A stretch of DNA of 64,000 bases from Bacteroidales bacterium UBA2287 (GCA_002345675.1 DDWL01000042.1:3625-67624), one strand, 5' to 3'; counted from the first letter of the stretch, positions 27,974 to 36,897 are shown. The notes: generated from the sequence alone by a model not told the origin. Numbers and translations are program-made.

Positions 27974-28744
27974 ATGAGTTTTCGAAAAATTGTTTGCTGC
28001 TTTCTATTTGCATTTTTAAGCGTATCTATATTAAGCGCACAACAAGGTGTTACATTCGGCATTCAAAGTGGCATTGTCAGAAACAGTTACTTTTATAGCA
28101 ATACTTTTTTATATAATACTCACTCCAGTTCCTTCGATGGCACTGTTGCTTTTTCCGTAGTTTACACCCATAATAACTATTTAATTGAAATGGGAGCGAC
28201 TGGCATCTACTCTCGTACACCCAATTTTGTTTTTAAAGAAGAGACCAGATCGCTTAAAATTATCAAACCCTCCAATGGTTCATTGCTCGATATGGCTTAC
28301 CTCCCATTTAGAGTTGGGTATATAATTTCAACCCAAAAAAAACGCCTAAACATTACGCCTAAACTTGGGGTTGGGCTCTTTCACTCTCTAAATGGCACGG
28401 GCAATTTTAACATTTGGGCCGATGGGGTTGATGATATTAGTTTGATAATTTCGGGAAATATTCCCGAAGAACCTGGCGTTACCGTTGGGTATGGCTACCG
28501 GCCCTACAAAAACGTTTTGGCTATCGATGCGTCAATCATGCTAAGCTATACGCTTCATAAGTTCCTTCAGTTAAACTTTAACGTGGTTGCAATTTCGGCA
28601 CTAAAGCCACTTTACTACGAAAACATAAAGCATTTTGGCGAAACTCAAACCATTTTTACCACTTCAACCCAAACTGGCCCTGCCGTTAGCGCAACACTGG
28701 GTTTTGCGTTTACAATTCCTTTTACAAAGGAAGTTGAAGAATAG
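27974..28744 (+). CDS. Small outer-membrane beta-barrel-like protein
   Basis: A 256-residue protein with a signal peptide (about 1-23, ending LSAQ). Alternating strands (GVTFGIQSGIV, DGTVAFSVVYTHNNYLIEMGATG, LPFRVGYIIS, TPKLGVGLFH, PAVSATLGFAFTIPF) resemble PorT/opacity-like barrels of Bacteroidota. The function is unknown. It follows the chemoreceptor by 44 nt and may be co-transcribed with it; fabD has its own promoter box downstream. Confidence 0.65.
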   Translation: MSFRKIVCCFLFAFLSVSILSAQQGVTFGIQSGIVRNSYFYSNTFLYNTHSSSFDGTVAFSVVYTHNNYLIEMGATGIYSRTPNFVFKEETRSLKIIKPSNGSLLDMAYLPFRVGYIISTQKKRLNITPKLGVGLFHSLNGTGNFNIWADGVDDISLIISGNIPEEPGVTVGYGYRPYKNVLAIDASIMLSYTLHKFLQLNFNVVAISALKPLYYENIKHFGETQTIFTTSTQTGPAVSATLGFAFTIPFTKEVEE

Positions 28745-28785
28745 ATAGTTTTTAGTTCAAGTGCTTAAACAAGCCTAAAAAGTTC

Positions 28786-28793
28786 TATTTTTG
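28786..28793 (+). promoter_or_regulatory. -7 promoter box of the fabD gene
   Basis: TATTTTTG matches TAnnTTTG exactly, 27-34 nt before the ATG at 28820. The -33 element is weak. Confidence 0.5.
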
Positions 28794-28819
28794 CACCGTA
28801 AACCAAAAACAAATTGTTT

Positions 28820-29707
28820 ATGAAAGCATTCGTTTTCCCAGGTCAAGGTGCACAGTTCGTTGGAATGGGCAAGGACCTATACGACAACTCACCTTTAGCC
28901 AAGGAACTTTTCGAAAAAGCCAATACCATTCTTGGATTTCGTATAACCGACCTAATGTTCGCGGGAACCGACGAGGATTTGCGTCAAACCAAGGTTACAC
29001 AACCTGCAATTTTTCTTCACTCCGTTATTTTAGCTAAAGTTTTAGGCAACAAGTTCAAACCCGAAATGGTTGCAGGGCACTCGCTTGGCGAATTTTCGGC
29101 ACTTGTTGCTGCTAATGCCCTTTCGTTCGAAGACGGCTTAGTGCTTGTTTCGAAACGCGCTATGGCAATGCAAAAAGCTTGCGAAAAAGAACCATCGACA
29201 ATGGCTGCCATTCTTGGGCTCGACGATGCAACTGTTGAAAAAGTTTGTGCCGAAATTAGCGATGTTGTTGTACCTGCAAACTACAACAGTCCAGGCCAGC
29301 TGGTTATTTCGGGATCGATAAAAGGTATTGAAATTGCCTGCGAAAGCCTAAAGGCTGCAGGTGCAAAAAGGGCTTTGCCCTTAAAGGTTGGAGGCGCTTT
29401 CCACAGCCCGCTTATGGAACCCGCTCGCGTTGAACTTGCACAAGCCATTGAGGCAACAAAATTTAATGCCCCCATTTGCCCAATTTACCAAAATGTCGAC
29501 GCTAAAGCGTACACAAACCCCGAGGATATTAAGAAGAACTTAATTTCGCAGCTAACATCTCCCGTTCGCTGGACTCAAATTATGGTTAACATGGTTGCCG
29601 ATGGAGCCAACAACTTTACCGAACTAGGACCAGGCAATGTGCTTCAAGGCTTAATTAAAAAGGTTAGCGCCGAGGCAACAGTGCAATCAATTCAGTCGTT
29701 AAGCTAA
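28820..29707 (+). CDS. fabD: Malonyl-CoA:ACP transacylase
   Basis: A 295-residue protein that moves malonyl groups from CoA to acyl carrier protein for fatty acid synthesis. It starts MKAFVFPGQGAQFVGMG. The active-site serine is in GHSLGEFSAL (about residue 90) and the catalytic histidine in GAFHSPLM (about 199). A TTG six bases upstream is open in frame, but the ATG at 28820 gives the family N-terminus. It stands alone, without other fab genes. Confidence 0.96.
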   Translation: MKAFVFPGQGAQFVGMGKDLYDNSPLAKELFEKANTILGFRITDLMFAGTDEDLRQTKVTQPAIFLHSVILAKVLGNKFKPEMVAGHSLGEFSALVAANALSFEDGLVLVSKRAMAMQKACEKEPSTMAAILGLDDATVEKVCAEISDVVVPANYNSPGQLVISGSIKGIEIACESLKAAGAKRALPLKVGGAFHSPLMEPARVELAQAIEATKFNAPICPIYQNVDAKAYTNPEDIKKNLISQLTSPVRWTQIMVNMVADGANNFTELGPGNVLQGLIKKVSAEATVQSIQSLS

Positions 29708-29725
29708 CAAAACAAAATAGTTTCA

Positions 29726-29991
29726 AAAAACCAGCCCAGAGCAAACGCATTTAAAAAATAGTGTCCTGTCAGGGACAAAATATCGGTAAAAGATATTACA
29801 AAACCCAATTTCTCTGTGCCGTTAGGTACAGAATATTCCGTACCTAGCGGCACGGTTTTCATATACTGTATGTGAGTTCTACCGATATTTTGTCCCTGAC
29901 GGGACATTAAAGCAAATACGGAAATTCTAATTGGTGTACAGATATAGCATTTTAAGCAATTGTTAAATGCGTTTGCCCTAAAAACCAGCCC
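29726..29991. mobile_element. 242-bp MITE (29738-29979) with 17-bp inverted ends and a 12-bp target duplication
   Basis: The ends AGAGCAAACGCATTTAA (29738-29754) and TTAAATGCGTTTGCCCT (29963-29979) are inverted copies with one mismatch. They are flanked directly on both sides by AAAAACCAGCCC (29726-29737 and 29980-29991). The interior holds GTCCCTGACGGGAC-type palindromes and TACCGATATTTTGTCC arms. The duplicated 12 bp is the left arm of the fabD terminator stem, so insertion went into that terminator. A 117-codon frame across it is only a by-product of the palindromes. A 12-bp duplication with ends near 17 bp suggests an IS4-like transposase, which is an inference. Confidence 0.8.
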
Positions 29992-30019
29992 CGATAGCTT
30001 TCGAGGCTGGTTTTTTTTT
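29981..30019 (+). terminator. Intrinsic terminator of fabD, displaced by the MITE
   Basis: The stem AAAACCAGCC (29981-29990) / GGCTGGTTTT (30005-30014) is followed by a T-run to 30019. The MITE lies just upstream and carries a duplicate of the left arm at its other end, so the terminator remains complete but is now about 275 nt from the fabD stop. Confidence 0.8.
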
Positions 30020-30080
30020 ACCATTTCAAATTCACTGTTTAGGGTATAAAAAAACATATTCGAAAAAATACGGCAAAGTT

Positions 30081-30114
30081 TTTGACTTGCAAAAACGAAT
30101 AATTCTTAACTTTC
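30081..30114 (+). promoter_or_regulatory. Possible promoter of the LPP20-like/caspase operon
   Basis: TAACTTTC (30107-30114) matches TAnnTTTG at 7 of 8 positions, with TTTG at 30081-30084 (22-nt spacer) and TTG at 30087-30089 (17-nt spacer). The ATG follows at 30163. Confidence 0.4.
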
Positions 30115-30162
30115 GCAAAAGGAATAGTAAAAATATTAATTTCCTCATGTAATTTGGCTCCT

Positions 30163-31191
30163 ATGAATATAAAATCTACCTACTTAGTTTTCTTGTTTTT
30201 TTCAGTAAGCCTCTCGGGCTTTGGGCAAACCCAAAAACATTTTGAGCGTATTTTCGAAAAAGAAATTAGCGCCAAAGAGTCGGGAAAGTTCGGGTCGGAA
30301 GGATTCAAAAACGTTGCTCGACTCAGCTTTTACCCCGACACATTGCCATCATGGTTCTTCAACCTACCTCCCTCATCGAGTGGAAAAGTTTATGCCATAG
30401 GCATTTCCGACCCCGATCTTACAGTCGAAGAAGCTTCGGCACAAGCGTTACACAGGGCAAAATCGATGGCAATACTTTTCGAAAAAGCTAAAATTCAGTT
30501 CTTTCGCGATGTATACACCACCGAGCAAGTTGATGGTCGCTACACAACTTATCGCCAGCGATTCGACACATACTTTAAAATATCGGCAGCAGTTTATGCC
30601 AACGAAGACAACTTTAGCATTGTTAATCAGCACCTTACCCGCTACAACGAGGCAATTGTTTTGGTAAGCTACACGCCATTAATAAACCTATCGGAAAAGG
30701 CAACCCAAATGCTCTCATCGGTTGGCACTGTTCTATTTATCGAAGCCCAAGTTGGCGACGCATTCGAGCCTCAAGCCGAGTACGAACTATTATCGGCACA
30801 GAAAAAAGTTGGCGAACTGCCACAAAACGGTCGGTTTTTATACCGCGAAAAGGGCAGCCGATTTTTATCTATGTCGGAGTTTCTCGACATTGAATATAGT
30901 TTTCCACTTTATAACTACAAGTACTCTTCGCCGCTTTGGCCAGCTAACACAATGCCACTTATTTGCTACAGCGGACTTTGGAGCAACTACACAAGGGAAA
31001 TGCTTAAGTACTTAACCATTACCACCGAACAAACTAAAATAAAAGTAAAATCGTTAGGAAGCACTAAAACGAGCGACAACGCTAACCTTTCGAGAGAAAT
31101 TGCCGTTTTAAATGCAAAAGTAAATTTAATTGGCATTGATTTTGGAGTTGACAGCATCGGTTTTAATATTAACCTGCAAGAACTTCAGTAA
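30163..31191 (+). CDS. Secreted LPP20-like protein
   Basis: A 342-residue protein with a signal peptide (1-22, ending GFGQ). Residues 50-170 (LPSWFFNLPPSS..GKVYAIGISDPDLTVEEASAQALHRAKSMAILFEKAKI) resemble the LPP20 domain of bacterial lipoproteins and secreted proteins: a 'P.W..NP' start, then 'YAIG.SDP....EA...A...A'. The function is unknown. A TTG start nine bases upstream is possible, but the ATG at 30163 is preferred. It ends 50 nt before the secreted caspase gene on the same strand, so the two are likely co-expressed. Confidence 0.65.
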   Translation: MNIKSTYLVFLFFSVSLSGFGQTQKHFERIFEKEISAKESGKFGSEGFKNVARLSFYPDTLPSWFFNLPPSSSGKVYAIGISDPDLTVEEASAQALHRAKSMAILFEKAKIQFFRDVYTTEQVDGRYTTYRQRFDTYFKISAAVYANEDNFSIVNQHLTRYNEAIVLVSYTPLINLSEKATQMLSSVGTVLFIEAQVGDAFEPQAEYELLSAQKKVGELPQNGRFLYREKGSRFLSMSEFLDIEYSFPLYNYKYSSPLWPANTMPLICYSGLWSNYTREMLKYLTITTEQTKIKVKSLGSTKTSDNANLSREIAVLNAKVNLIGIDFGVDSIGFNINLQELQ

Positions 31192-31241
31192 TTCAACATT
31201 TTAAATTAAACAAACCTGTTTAAAACATAAAACCAGTAAAA

Positions 31242-33230
31242 ATGAAAAGGATAATTAAATTAACCGCATCCCTGCTAGTATTTACGCTTCTAGCTAGTAC
31301 AAGTTTTGGGCAAGAAATTCAAGGTTTAACGGTTAAGAGCCTTGGCGAAAAAGTTAACCTCGAGTACGCAATTTATGGCGAGCAACTTGGTCAAGTTTTC
31401 AGCATAACGCCAACCTACTCAACCGATGGAGGAAAAACCTTTAACGGAATGAAAACCGTAGTTGGCCAGATTGGAAACAACGTTCTTGGTGGCAAAAACC
31501 AAATTATTATTTGGGACGTGCTAAAAGATCTTCCTGCACTTCAAAGCGACGTTACATTTAAATTATCGGGCGTTACAAATGCCTCGAAACCTTTAGTTGA
31601 AGAGTTTAGCAAAATCGACTTTAAACTCATTAGTCTTCATAAACTACCAAACAACCAAATTGAGTTAGTACTTAACATTACCAATAATGGCGATCAGCGC
31701 GACCTTAAACTTATAAACGGGTTAGTAACCATTAGCGATTTTAAAAAGAATAAACTCGATGCCCAAAGGGGTAAACTTGGCGATGTACTAGGTGGTCAAC
31801 GCTACTCAACACCTCAAAAAACATTAAAGAGCAACGAAACGGTACAAGCATCATTTACATTCGACTATGTACCATCCGACCTCGACAGGGTAATGCGACT
31901 TAACATTGGTGCCGAAATCCTTACCTTTTCGCAGTTTGGGTTAGATAAGTTAGAAACAAGCGTGCTTCAGTTTCGCGACCTACCAGTATCCGACAAGCCA
32001 ACAACTTCGATGGCTACCAATGTTACTAAAAGATTCGAGTCATCTGCAATGGTAAGCCTTAATATTCAAAAACCTAAGCCTGCTGAGCTTGCCGACGTTA
32101 CCCCTCCTGTTATAACCATTACTTCCCCCGAGTCGGTTAAGCTTTTAGGAAGCGAAGTTACCCGTGGCCGGCCCTACGCTCAATCGTCGCAAGGTCTCGA
32201 CGACAAACGCTTACGTTCAGTTGGAGGTACAACCGATGGAATAACCGTTGCCGAAAAAATGCTTACAGTTAAAGGTACAGCAACCGACGAGAGCGGACTT
32301 TTCGATGTGGTAATTAATGGGCAAAGTGCACAAATTGGTTCCGATGGTAAAAATTTCGCTGCCGATGTTATGCTAAAGGTTGGACGAAACGACATTGTAA
32401 TTCGTGCAATGGATATTCGCAAAAACAGTATTGAAAAACGGTTTATTGTTTACCGTAAAGATACTCCTAACCAAAAAGCATTTTCCGACACCGAGGAACT
32501 CGACATTGTTTTCGACGCTCCAAAAGCTCCAAAATTCTATGCATTTATAGTTGGTGTTAACGAATACCCCGATCCAAATATTTCGAGCCTTGCTAATCCA
32601 ATTAGCGATGCCCAAAAACTGTATAATGTTCTAACTCAAAAGTACACCTTCGATCCTAACGACATTATATTTATTAAAAATGCTACCCGTGCTCAGCTAA
32701 TCGACGAATTCGACCGCTTTACAAGAAGAATTGGAAAAAACGATAACCTACTGGTTTTTTATGCAGGGCATGGTTACTGGGATCCCGAAACCGAATTTGG
32801 GTACTGGTTACCCTCCGATGCACTTGCTCGTAGCACCTCGAACTGGATGGCCAACAGCCAAATTAAGGACTACGTTGCTGCCATTAAAAGCAAGCATACG
32901 CTTGTAATTGCCGATGCTTGTTTTAGCGGTGGAATTTTTAAAAACCGCAAGGCCTTTAGCGATGCAACCGATCAGCTTAATAAAGCTTACGACAAACCTA
33001 GCCGCAAAGCAATGACAAGCGGAAACCTAACCGAAGTACCCGACAACAGCATGTTTATTAAGCATTTAGTTCAGCGTCTCGAGGAAAATACACTTGGTTA
33101 TATTTCGGCCGAAGAACTATTTAGCAGCTTTAAGCAATCGGTTATGAATAGCACAACAACCGAGCCCCAGTATGGCGATATTAAAGATACAGGCGACCAG
33201 GGTGGCGACTTTATTTTTGTTAAAAAATAA
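31242..33230 (+). CDS. Secreted caspase-like (metacaspase p20) cysteine protease
   Basis: A 662-residue protein with a signal peptide (1-23, ending SFGQ). Residues 25-130 resemble a fibronectin/Ig-like strand region (VKSLGEKVNLEYAIYG...). A central Ig-like domain is near 290-410 (VTPPVITITSPES ... VKGTATDESGLFDVVING). The C-terminal 430-660 is a C14 caspase p20 domain: KFYAFIVGVNEYPDPNIS, catalytic histidine in FYAGHGYW (about H510) and catalytic cysteine in IADACFSGG (about C559). Both catalytic residues are present. Substrate and trigger are unknown. A periplasmic or surface location is indicated by the signal peptide. It is followed by a strong terminator. Confidence 0.88.
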   Translation: MKRIIKLTASLLVFTLLASTSFGQEIQGLTVKSLGEKVNLEYAIYGEQLGQVFSITPTYSTDGGKTFNGMKTVVGQIGNNVLGGKNQIIIWDVLKDLPALQSDVTFKLSGVTNASKPLVEEFSKIDFKLISLHKLPNNQIELVLNITNNGDQRDLKLINGLVTISDFKKNKLDAQRGKLGDVLGGQRYSTPQKTLKSNETVQASFTFDYVPSDLDRVMRLNIGAEILTFSQFGLDKLETSVLQFRDLPVSDKPTTSMATNVTKRFESSAMVSLNIQKPKPAELADVTPPVITITSPESVKLLGSEVTRGRPYAQSSQGLDDKRLRSVGGTTDGITVAEKMLTVKGTATDESGLFDVVINGQSAQIGSDGKNFAADVMLKVGRNDIVIRAMDIRKNSIEKRFIVYRKDTPNQKAFSDTEELDIVFDAPKAPKFYAFIVGVNEYPDPNISSLANPISDAQKLYNVLTQKYTFDPNDIIFIKNATRAQLIDEFDRFTRRIGKNDNLLVFYAGHGYWDPETEFGYWLPSDALARSTSNWMANSQIKDYVAAIKSKHTLVIADACFSGGIFKNRKAFSDATDQLNKAYDKPSRKAMTSGNLTEVPDNSMFIKHLVQRLEENTLGYISAEELFSSFKQSVMNSTTTEPQYGDIKDTGDQGGDFIFVKK

Positions 33231-33252
33231 AACTTTCGACTAAAATAATTTT

Positions 33253-33290
33253 CAAGGGGAATGACAAAAACATTCCCCTTGTTATTTATA
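33253..33290 (+). terminator. Intrinsic terminator after the caspase gene
   Basis: A perfect 11-bp stem CAAGGGGAATG (33253-33263) / CATTCCCCTTG (33271-33281) is followed by TTATTTAT. It also shows that an apparent start at 33261 for the next gene lies inside a hairpin and is not real. Confidence 0.85.
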
Positions 33291-33458
33291 GATAGAATAT
33301 GTTTTACTGTTCAGCTATTCGCTTTCAACAAGGGGAACACCATGGTTTATACAATAACCTTGGAAACATTAAAAAAAACAGCAAAAAGCAATAATCTGCT
33401 CGTAATATTCATATATTTATGGTCGGTATCTACATTGTTGAACCTAAAAAAATACAAC

Positions 33459-33983
33459 ATGAAAATTTCTACTATAATTTTCGCAATTGCCTTTACCAGT
33501 GCATTGTTTAACAACAGTTTAACGGCACAAGTTGATAAAGAGCAAAAACTGCAAGATAAAATTGCGGCTATTCAGCTAAAAGTTGACCAAGCCGATGCGC
33601 TTATTTTCTCGGCCGACAGTTTAATAGAAGTTGGCGAAACAATGATGAAAGATGCTGAAGGTGAACTTAAAGCCATTGCTCAAGAAGAAAAAGAAATTAA
33701 CAAAGACTACTTCAATGCCCTAAAACCCCTCGATAAGCAATTACGATCGAAGGACAAGCAAGAGGTAGCCCAAGCAAAAGCTGAAATGAAGCAAGTTGAA
33801 GCCCAAAACAAAATCGACATGAAGGAGTGGGGCAACAAGCACAAAGCAGCCCTTAAGCAATACGACAACGGAAAAAAAACTATCGATAAGGGAAAAGTAA
33901 ATCTCGACAAGGCAAAAACCAAGAAAAAAGAAGCTGAGAAAGCGTTAAAAGAGGCCGAGAAAGCTGCCGAAAAATCTAAGTAA
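33459..33983 (+). CDS. Secreted lysine/glutamate-rich coiled-coil protein
   Basis: A 174-residue protein. The ATG at 33459 gives a clean signal peptide (MKISTIIFAIAFTSALFNNSLTAQ). A longer reading from 33261 would begin inside the terminator and is rejected. Residues 25-174 are almost entirely helical, with heptad-like runs of K, E, A and D (KKEAEKALKEAEKAAEKSK at the end). No enzymatic motif was seen. A periplasmic structural or spacer role is possible, but the function is unknown. An intrinsic terminator follows. Confidence 0.7.
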   Translation: MKISTIIFAIAFTSALFNNSLTAQVDKEQKLQDKIAAIQLKVDQADALIFSADSLIEVGETMMKDAEGELKAIAQEEKEINKDYFNALKPLDKQLRSKDKQEVAQAKAEMKQVEAQNKIDMKEWGNKHKAALKQYDNGKKTIDKGKVNLDKAKTKKKEAEKALKEAEKAAEKSK

Positions 33984-34008
33984 TTTAGGTTACACCGCAT
34001 TAATTAAA

Positions 34009-34047
34009 AATGCTTCGAGACAAATAGGTCTTCGAAGCATTTTTATT
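34009..34047 (+). terminator. Intrinsic terminator after the coiled-coil gene
   Basis: The perfect stem AATGCTTCGA (34009-34018) / TCGAAGCATT (34032-34041) is followed by TTTATTT. Confidence 0.8.
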
Positions 34048-34108
34048 TCCCTATTTTTTTGACTTTCTTCGAAGGCCAAAATAAAAATCAACTTTATAAT
34101 TAAGCCCA

Positions 34109-35401
34109 ATGAATAGCAAATCAAAGAGTGGGATTCGCTCATTTCCCCGAAATTTCTGGACAGTTATTGTAATGGAATTTTTCGAAAGGGGATCGTACTA
34201 CGGAGTTATGTCGGTACTATCGGTTTACCTCGTTTTGGATATTAGCAAAGGGGGACTTGGCTTTTCGAAAGAAAGCGTAGGCGTAATAAAAAGTACAATA
34301 ACCCCCCTACTCTACTTTTTACCAATTTTAAGCGGGGCTATTGGCGACCAGTTTGGTTACAAAAAAACTCTGCTCTTCTCCTTTATCGTTATGTCGTTAG
34401 GCTACTTTTTTACAAGCATAAGTACAAGTTATTCATTTGTTTTTCTTAGCCTTTTGCTTATGGCAACAGGTGCTGGCTTTTTTAAGCCACTAATTTCGGG
34501 CACCATTGCCCGAAGCACCGACGAAAACAACTCGGGGTTGGGCTTTGGCATTTTTTACTGGACCATAAATTTAGGTGCGTTTGTATTTCCTCTTCTTCTC
34601 ATTCCAATGCTTAAGGAAATTGGCTGGAACTACATATTTATAATGGCAGCAGTTGGCACTGGTTGGTTAATAATCCTTAATCTTTTTGTATATAAAGAAC
34701 CCGAACGGCCCGCAGTTGCTAAAAAAATTATCGATGTTCTTGCAGGTGCAGTAAATGTGCTAAAAGATTACCGTTTTGTTTTAATGATAGTTATTTACTC
34801 GGGCTTTTGGATTCTTTACTTCCAAATGTTCGATACAGTTCTTTGGTACCTTACCGAGTACATGGATATGACCCCAATAAACAACTCGGTTAACTCTTTT
34901 CTAAGTTTGTTTGTCGACAACCCAAGTTGGAAATTTGAGGCCGAACATGTTACTGTTATAAATGCAGGTACAATTATTCTGCTACAGCTAATTGTGTCGA
35001 GCATTGTGAAAAATACAAAGGCACTACCAACAATGATTATTGGCATTGGACTTGGCACCATTGGAATGGGAATTTTAGCCATATCGACACATGCATGGGT
35101 TTTTATGGCAGGCATTATAATTTTCTCGATTGGCGAAATGACAGCGCACCCAAAGTTTATTTCGTACGTTGGGCTTATTGCACCACCCGATAAAAAAGCG
35201 CTTTACCTTGGTTACTCATTCCTGTATGGTGTAATAGGTAGCGGCATTGGTGGAGTTCTTGGGGCATTTATGTATGTTAGGTTTGTAACCAACATGGGCA
35301 AACCAGGTCTTTTATGGCTTATGTTTAGCGGAATTGGAGTACTAACAATTATTGGGTTACTGCTGTACAACCGATATATTGCACCAAAAAAAGATGTTTA
35401 G
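34109..35401 (+). CDS. POT/MFS-type transporter, peptide transporter-like
   Basis: A 430-residue inner-membrane carrier of about 12 hydrophobic helices. VIVMEFFERGSYYGVMSVLSVYL matches the ExxERFxYYG signature of proton-coupled oligopeptide transporters (helix 1), with G instead of F after ER. The helix 2-3 loop has GAIGDQFGYKKTLL. It is somewhat shorter than classical POT proteins (about 460-520 residues). Di/tripeptide uptake is a family-based suggestion; the substrate is unproven. It is a single gene between a terminator and a MITE copy. Confidence 0.78.
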   Translation: MNSKSKSGIRSFPRNFWTVIVMEFFERGSYYGVMSVLSVYLVLDISKGGLGFSKESVGVIKSTITPLLYFLPILSGAIGDQFGYKKTLLFSFIVMSLGYFFTSISTSYSFVFLSLLLMATGAGFFKPLISGTIARSTDENNSGLGFGIFYWTINLGAFVFPLLLIPMLKEIGWNYIFIMAAVGTGWLIILNLFVYKEPERPAVAKKIIDVLAGAVNVLKDYRFVLMIVIYSGFWILYFQMFDTVLWYLTEYMDMTPINNSVNSFLSLFVDNPSWKFEAEHVTVINAGTIILLQLIVSSIVKNTKALPTMIIGIGLGTIGMGILAISTHAWVFMAGIIIFSIGEMTAHPKFISYVGLIAPPDKKALYLGYSFLYGVIGSGIGGVLGAFMYVRFVTNMGKPGLLWLMFSGIGVLTIIGLLLYNRYIAPKKDV

Positions 35402-35435
35402 AAAGTTCTATATATAAACCAAAGCCAAATACTAA

Positions 35436-35630
35436 GAAACTGATTAAATTTTAACAAATATTGTTATAATAACAGTTGCCACGGGCTTTAGCCCGTGGTT
35501 TTAAAATAGAAAACGGACGCGGCTTCAGCCAAATTTTTCAATTATTTTTGGGCTAAAGCCCCATATTTTCGGCTTAAATATCCCACGGGCTAAAGCCCGT
35601 GGCAAATTAAGCAAGTAAGATTAAACAACT
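35436..35630. mobile_element. Second, diverged copy of the GGGCTTTAGCCC MITE
   Basis: The left end GAAACTGATTAAATTT (35436-35451) differs at one base from the end of the copy at 12515 and is likewise preceded by TAA (35433-35435). The right end is degenerate (AAGATTAAACAACTTTT). The interior palindromes GCCACGGGCTTTAGCCCGTGG and CCACGGGCTAAAGCCCGTGGC match the first copy. It fills the gap between the POT-like gene and the molybdate transporter, ending about 10 bp before the latter's ATG, so it probably supplies that gene's upstream region. Confidence 0.7.
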
Positions 35631-35639
35631 TTTGTTTAT

Positions 35640-36791
35640 ATGGGATTTTTAAAGGGAAGAGTTCAGTTTAACCGAAACGAATTTTCGGGTGCCTTTGGCG
35701 ACATAGGAACCGACTTGCCCTTAATTGTAGGAATGCTTTTGGCTACAAACCTCGAAATTTCGAATGTTTTAATTGTGTTCGGAGTTTTACAAATGCTTAC
35801 AGCGTTTTCCTACGGTATTCCTATGCCCGTTCAACCCCTAAAAGCTGTTGCACTTATTGTAATTACTCAAAAAATTAGCAGCGACATAATTTTTGGCGGA
35901 GGTTTAGCTATTGGCATTATAATGCTTACTCTTACAGTAACAGGACTGCTAACATGGCTTAATAAAGTCATTCCCAAAACTGTAATTCGCGGTATTCAAC
36001 TAGGACTTGGGCTACAGCTTTGCCTGCTGGCAGTAAAGGACTACATACCATCGGATGCTAATGTGGGATACATTTTTGCAGCAATTGGTTTTGTTATTGG
36101 AATAGTTTTAATTGGCAACCGAAAGTACCCTCCAGCAATTTTCATTCTGCTACTGGGAGTTGTATACATAATTCTTTTTAAACTCGACATTGTTTCACAA
36201 ATTTCGCCATCGCTACCACATTTCACTTTACCTAGCCTTAGCTTTAGTAATGTGCTTACAGGTTTGGTTATTTTAGCACTACCCCAAATACCCTTGTCGC
36301 TCGGCAACTCGGTATTTGCTACCAATCAGCTGGTTAAAGATTTTTTTCCCGAGAAAAAGGTTACTGTTACAAAAATTGGATTTACCTACTCGGCAATGAA
36401 TATTGTAAGTGCATTTTTAGGGGGAATTCCCGTGTGCCATGGCTCGGGAGGAATTGCAGGTCATTATACATTTGGCGGTCGCACGGGTGGTTCTACCTTT
36501 ATTTACGGACTGTTTTTTATTGCTTTAGGCTTCACATTTAGTGGCGACTTTGCTTCGGCACTTCTGGTATTTCCAAAACCAATACTCGGAGTAATCCTTA
36601 TTTTCGAGGGAATTGCCCTTGTAATTCTTGTAAAAGACATAATTACCGACAAAAAAATGTTTTTTATTGCCATTGTTGTGGCAATTTGCGCAAATGGTTT
36701 ACCCAATGGCTACCTAATAGGAATGGTGCTTGGCACAGCGCTTTACTACCTGTCGGACAAGGCTATTCTTAAGCATTACGGAAAGCATTAG
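35640..36791 (+). CDS. MOT1-type molybdate (or sulfate) transporter
   Basis: A 383-residue inner-membrane protein with about 10-12 helices. The paired signatures NEFSGAFGDIGTDLPLIVGM near the N-terminus and VCHGSGGIAGHYTFGGRTGGS near residue 260 are those of MOT1/SulP-related molybdate transporters (PF16983). No STAS domain is present, as expected for MOT1. Molybdate import is therefore the best call, with sulfate as an alternative. Its upstream region is almost entirely a MITE remnant. Confidence 0.85.
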   Translation: MGFLKGRVQFNRNEFSGAFGDIGTDLPLIVGMLLATNLEISNVLIVFGVLQMLTAFSYGIPMPVQPLKAVALIVITQKISSDIIFGGGLAIGIIMLTLTVTGLLTWLNKVIPKTVIRGIQLGLGLQLCLLAVKDYIPSDANVGYIFAAIGFVIGIVLIGNRKYPPAIFILLLGVVYIILFKLDIVSQISPSLPHFTLPSLSFSNVLTGLVILALPQIPLSLGNSVFATNQLVKDFFPEKKVTVTKIGFTYSAMNIVSAFLGGIPVCHGSGGIAGHYTFGGRTGGSTFIYGLFFIALGFTFSGDFASALLVFPKPILGVILIFEGIALVILVKDIITDKKMFFIAIVVAICANGLPNGYLIGMVLGTALYYLSDKAILKHYGKH

Positions 36792-36897
36792 GTTCTGTAT
36801 ATATCCTCTCAAAAGCAATCAGCGCAGAATTTTACGCATTCAGCAATTGGTTAACCACCTTCAGCAATTCTTAATTTTATTGCAAGCAGTTCGGAAA

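Noticed and set aside
29704..30057. A 117-codon open frame on the minus strand after fabD
   Set aside because: It runs across the MITE palindromes and the fabD terminator and has no protein-like features.
33261..33458. N-terminal extension of the coiled-coil protein gene
   Set aside because: The start lies inside the caspase terminator hairpin, and the downstream ATG gives a clean signal peptide.
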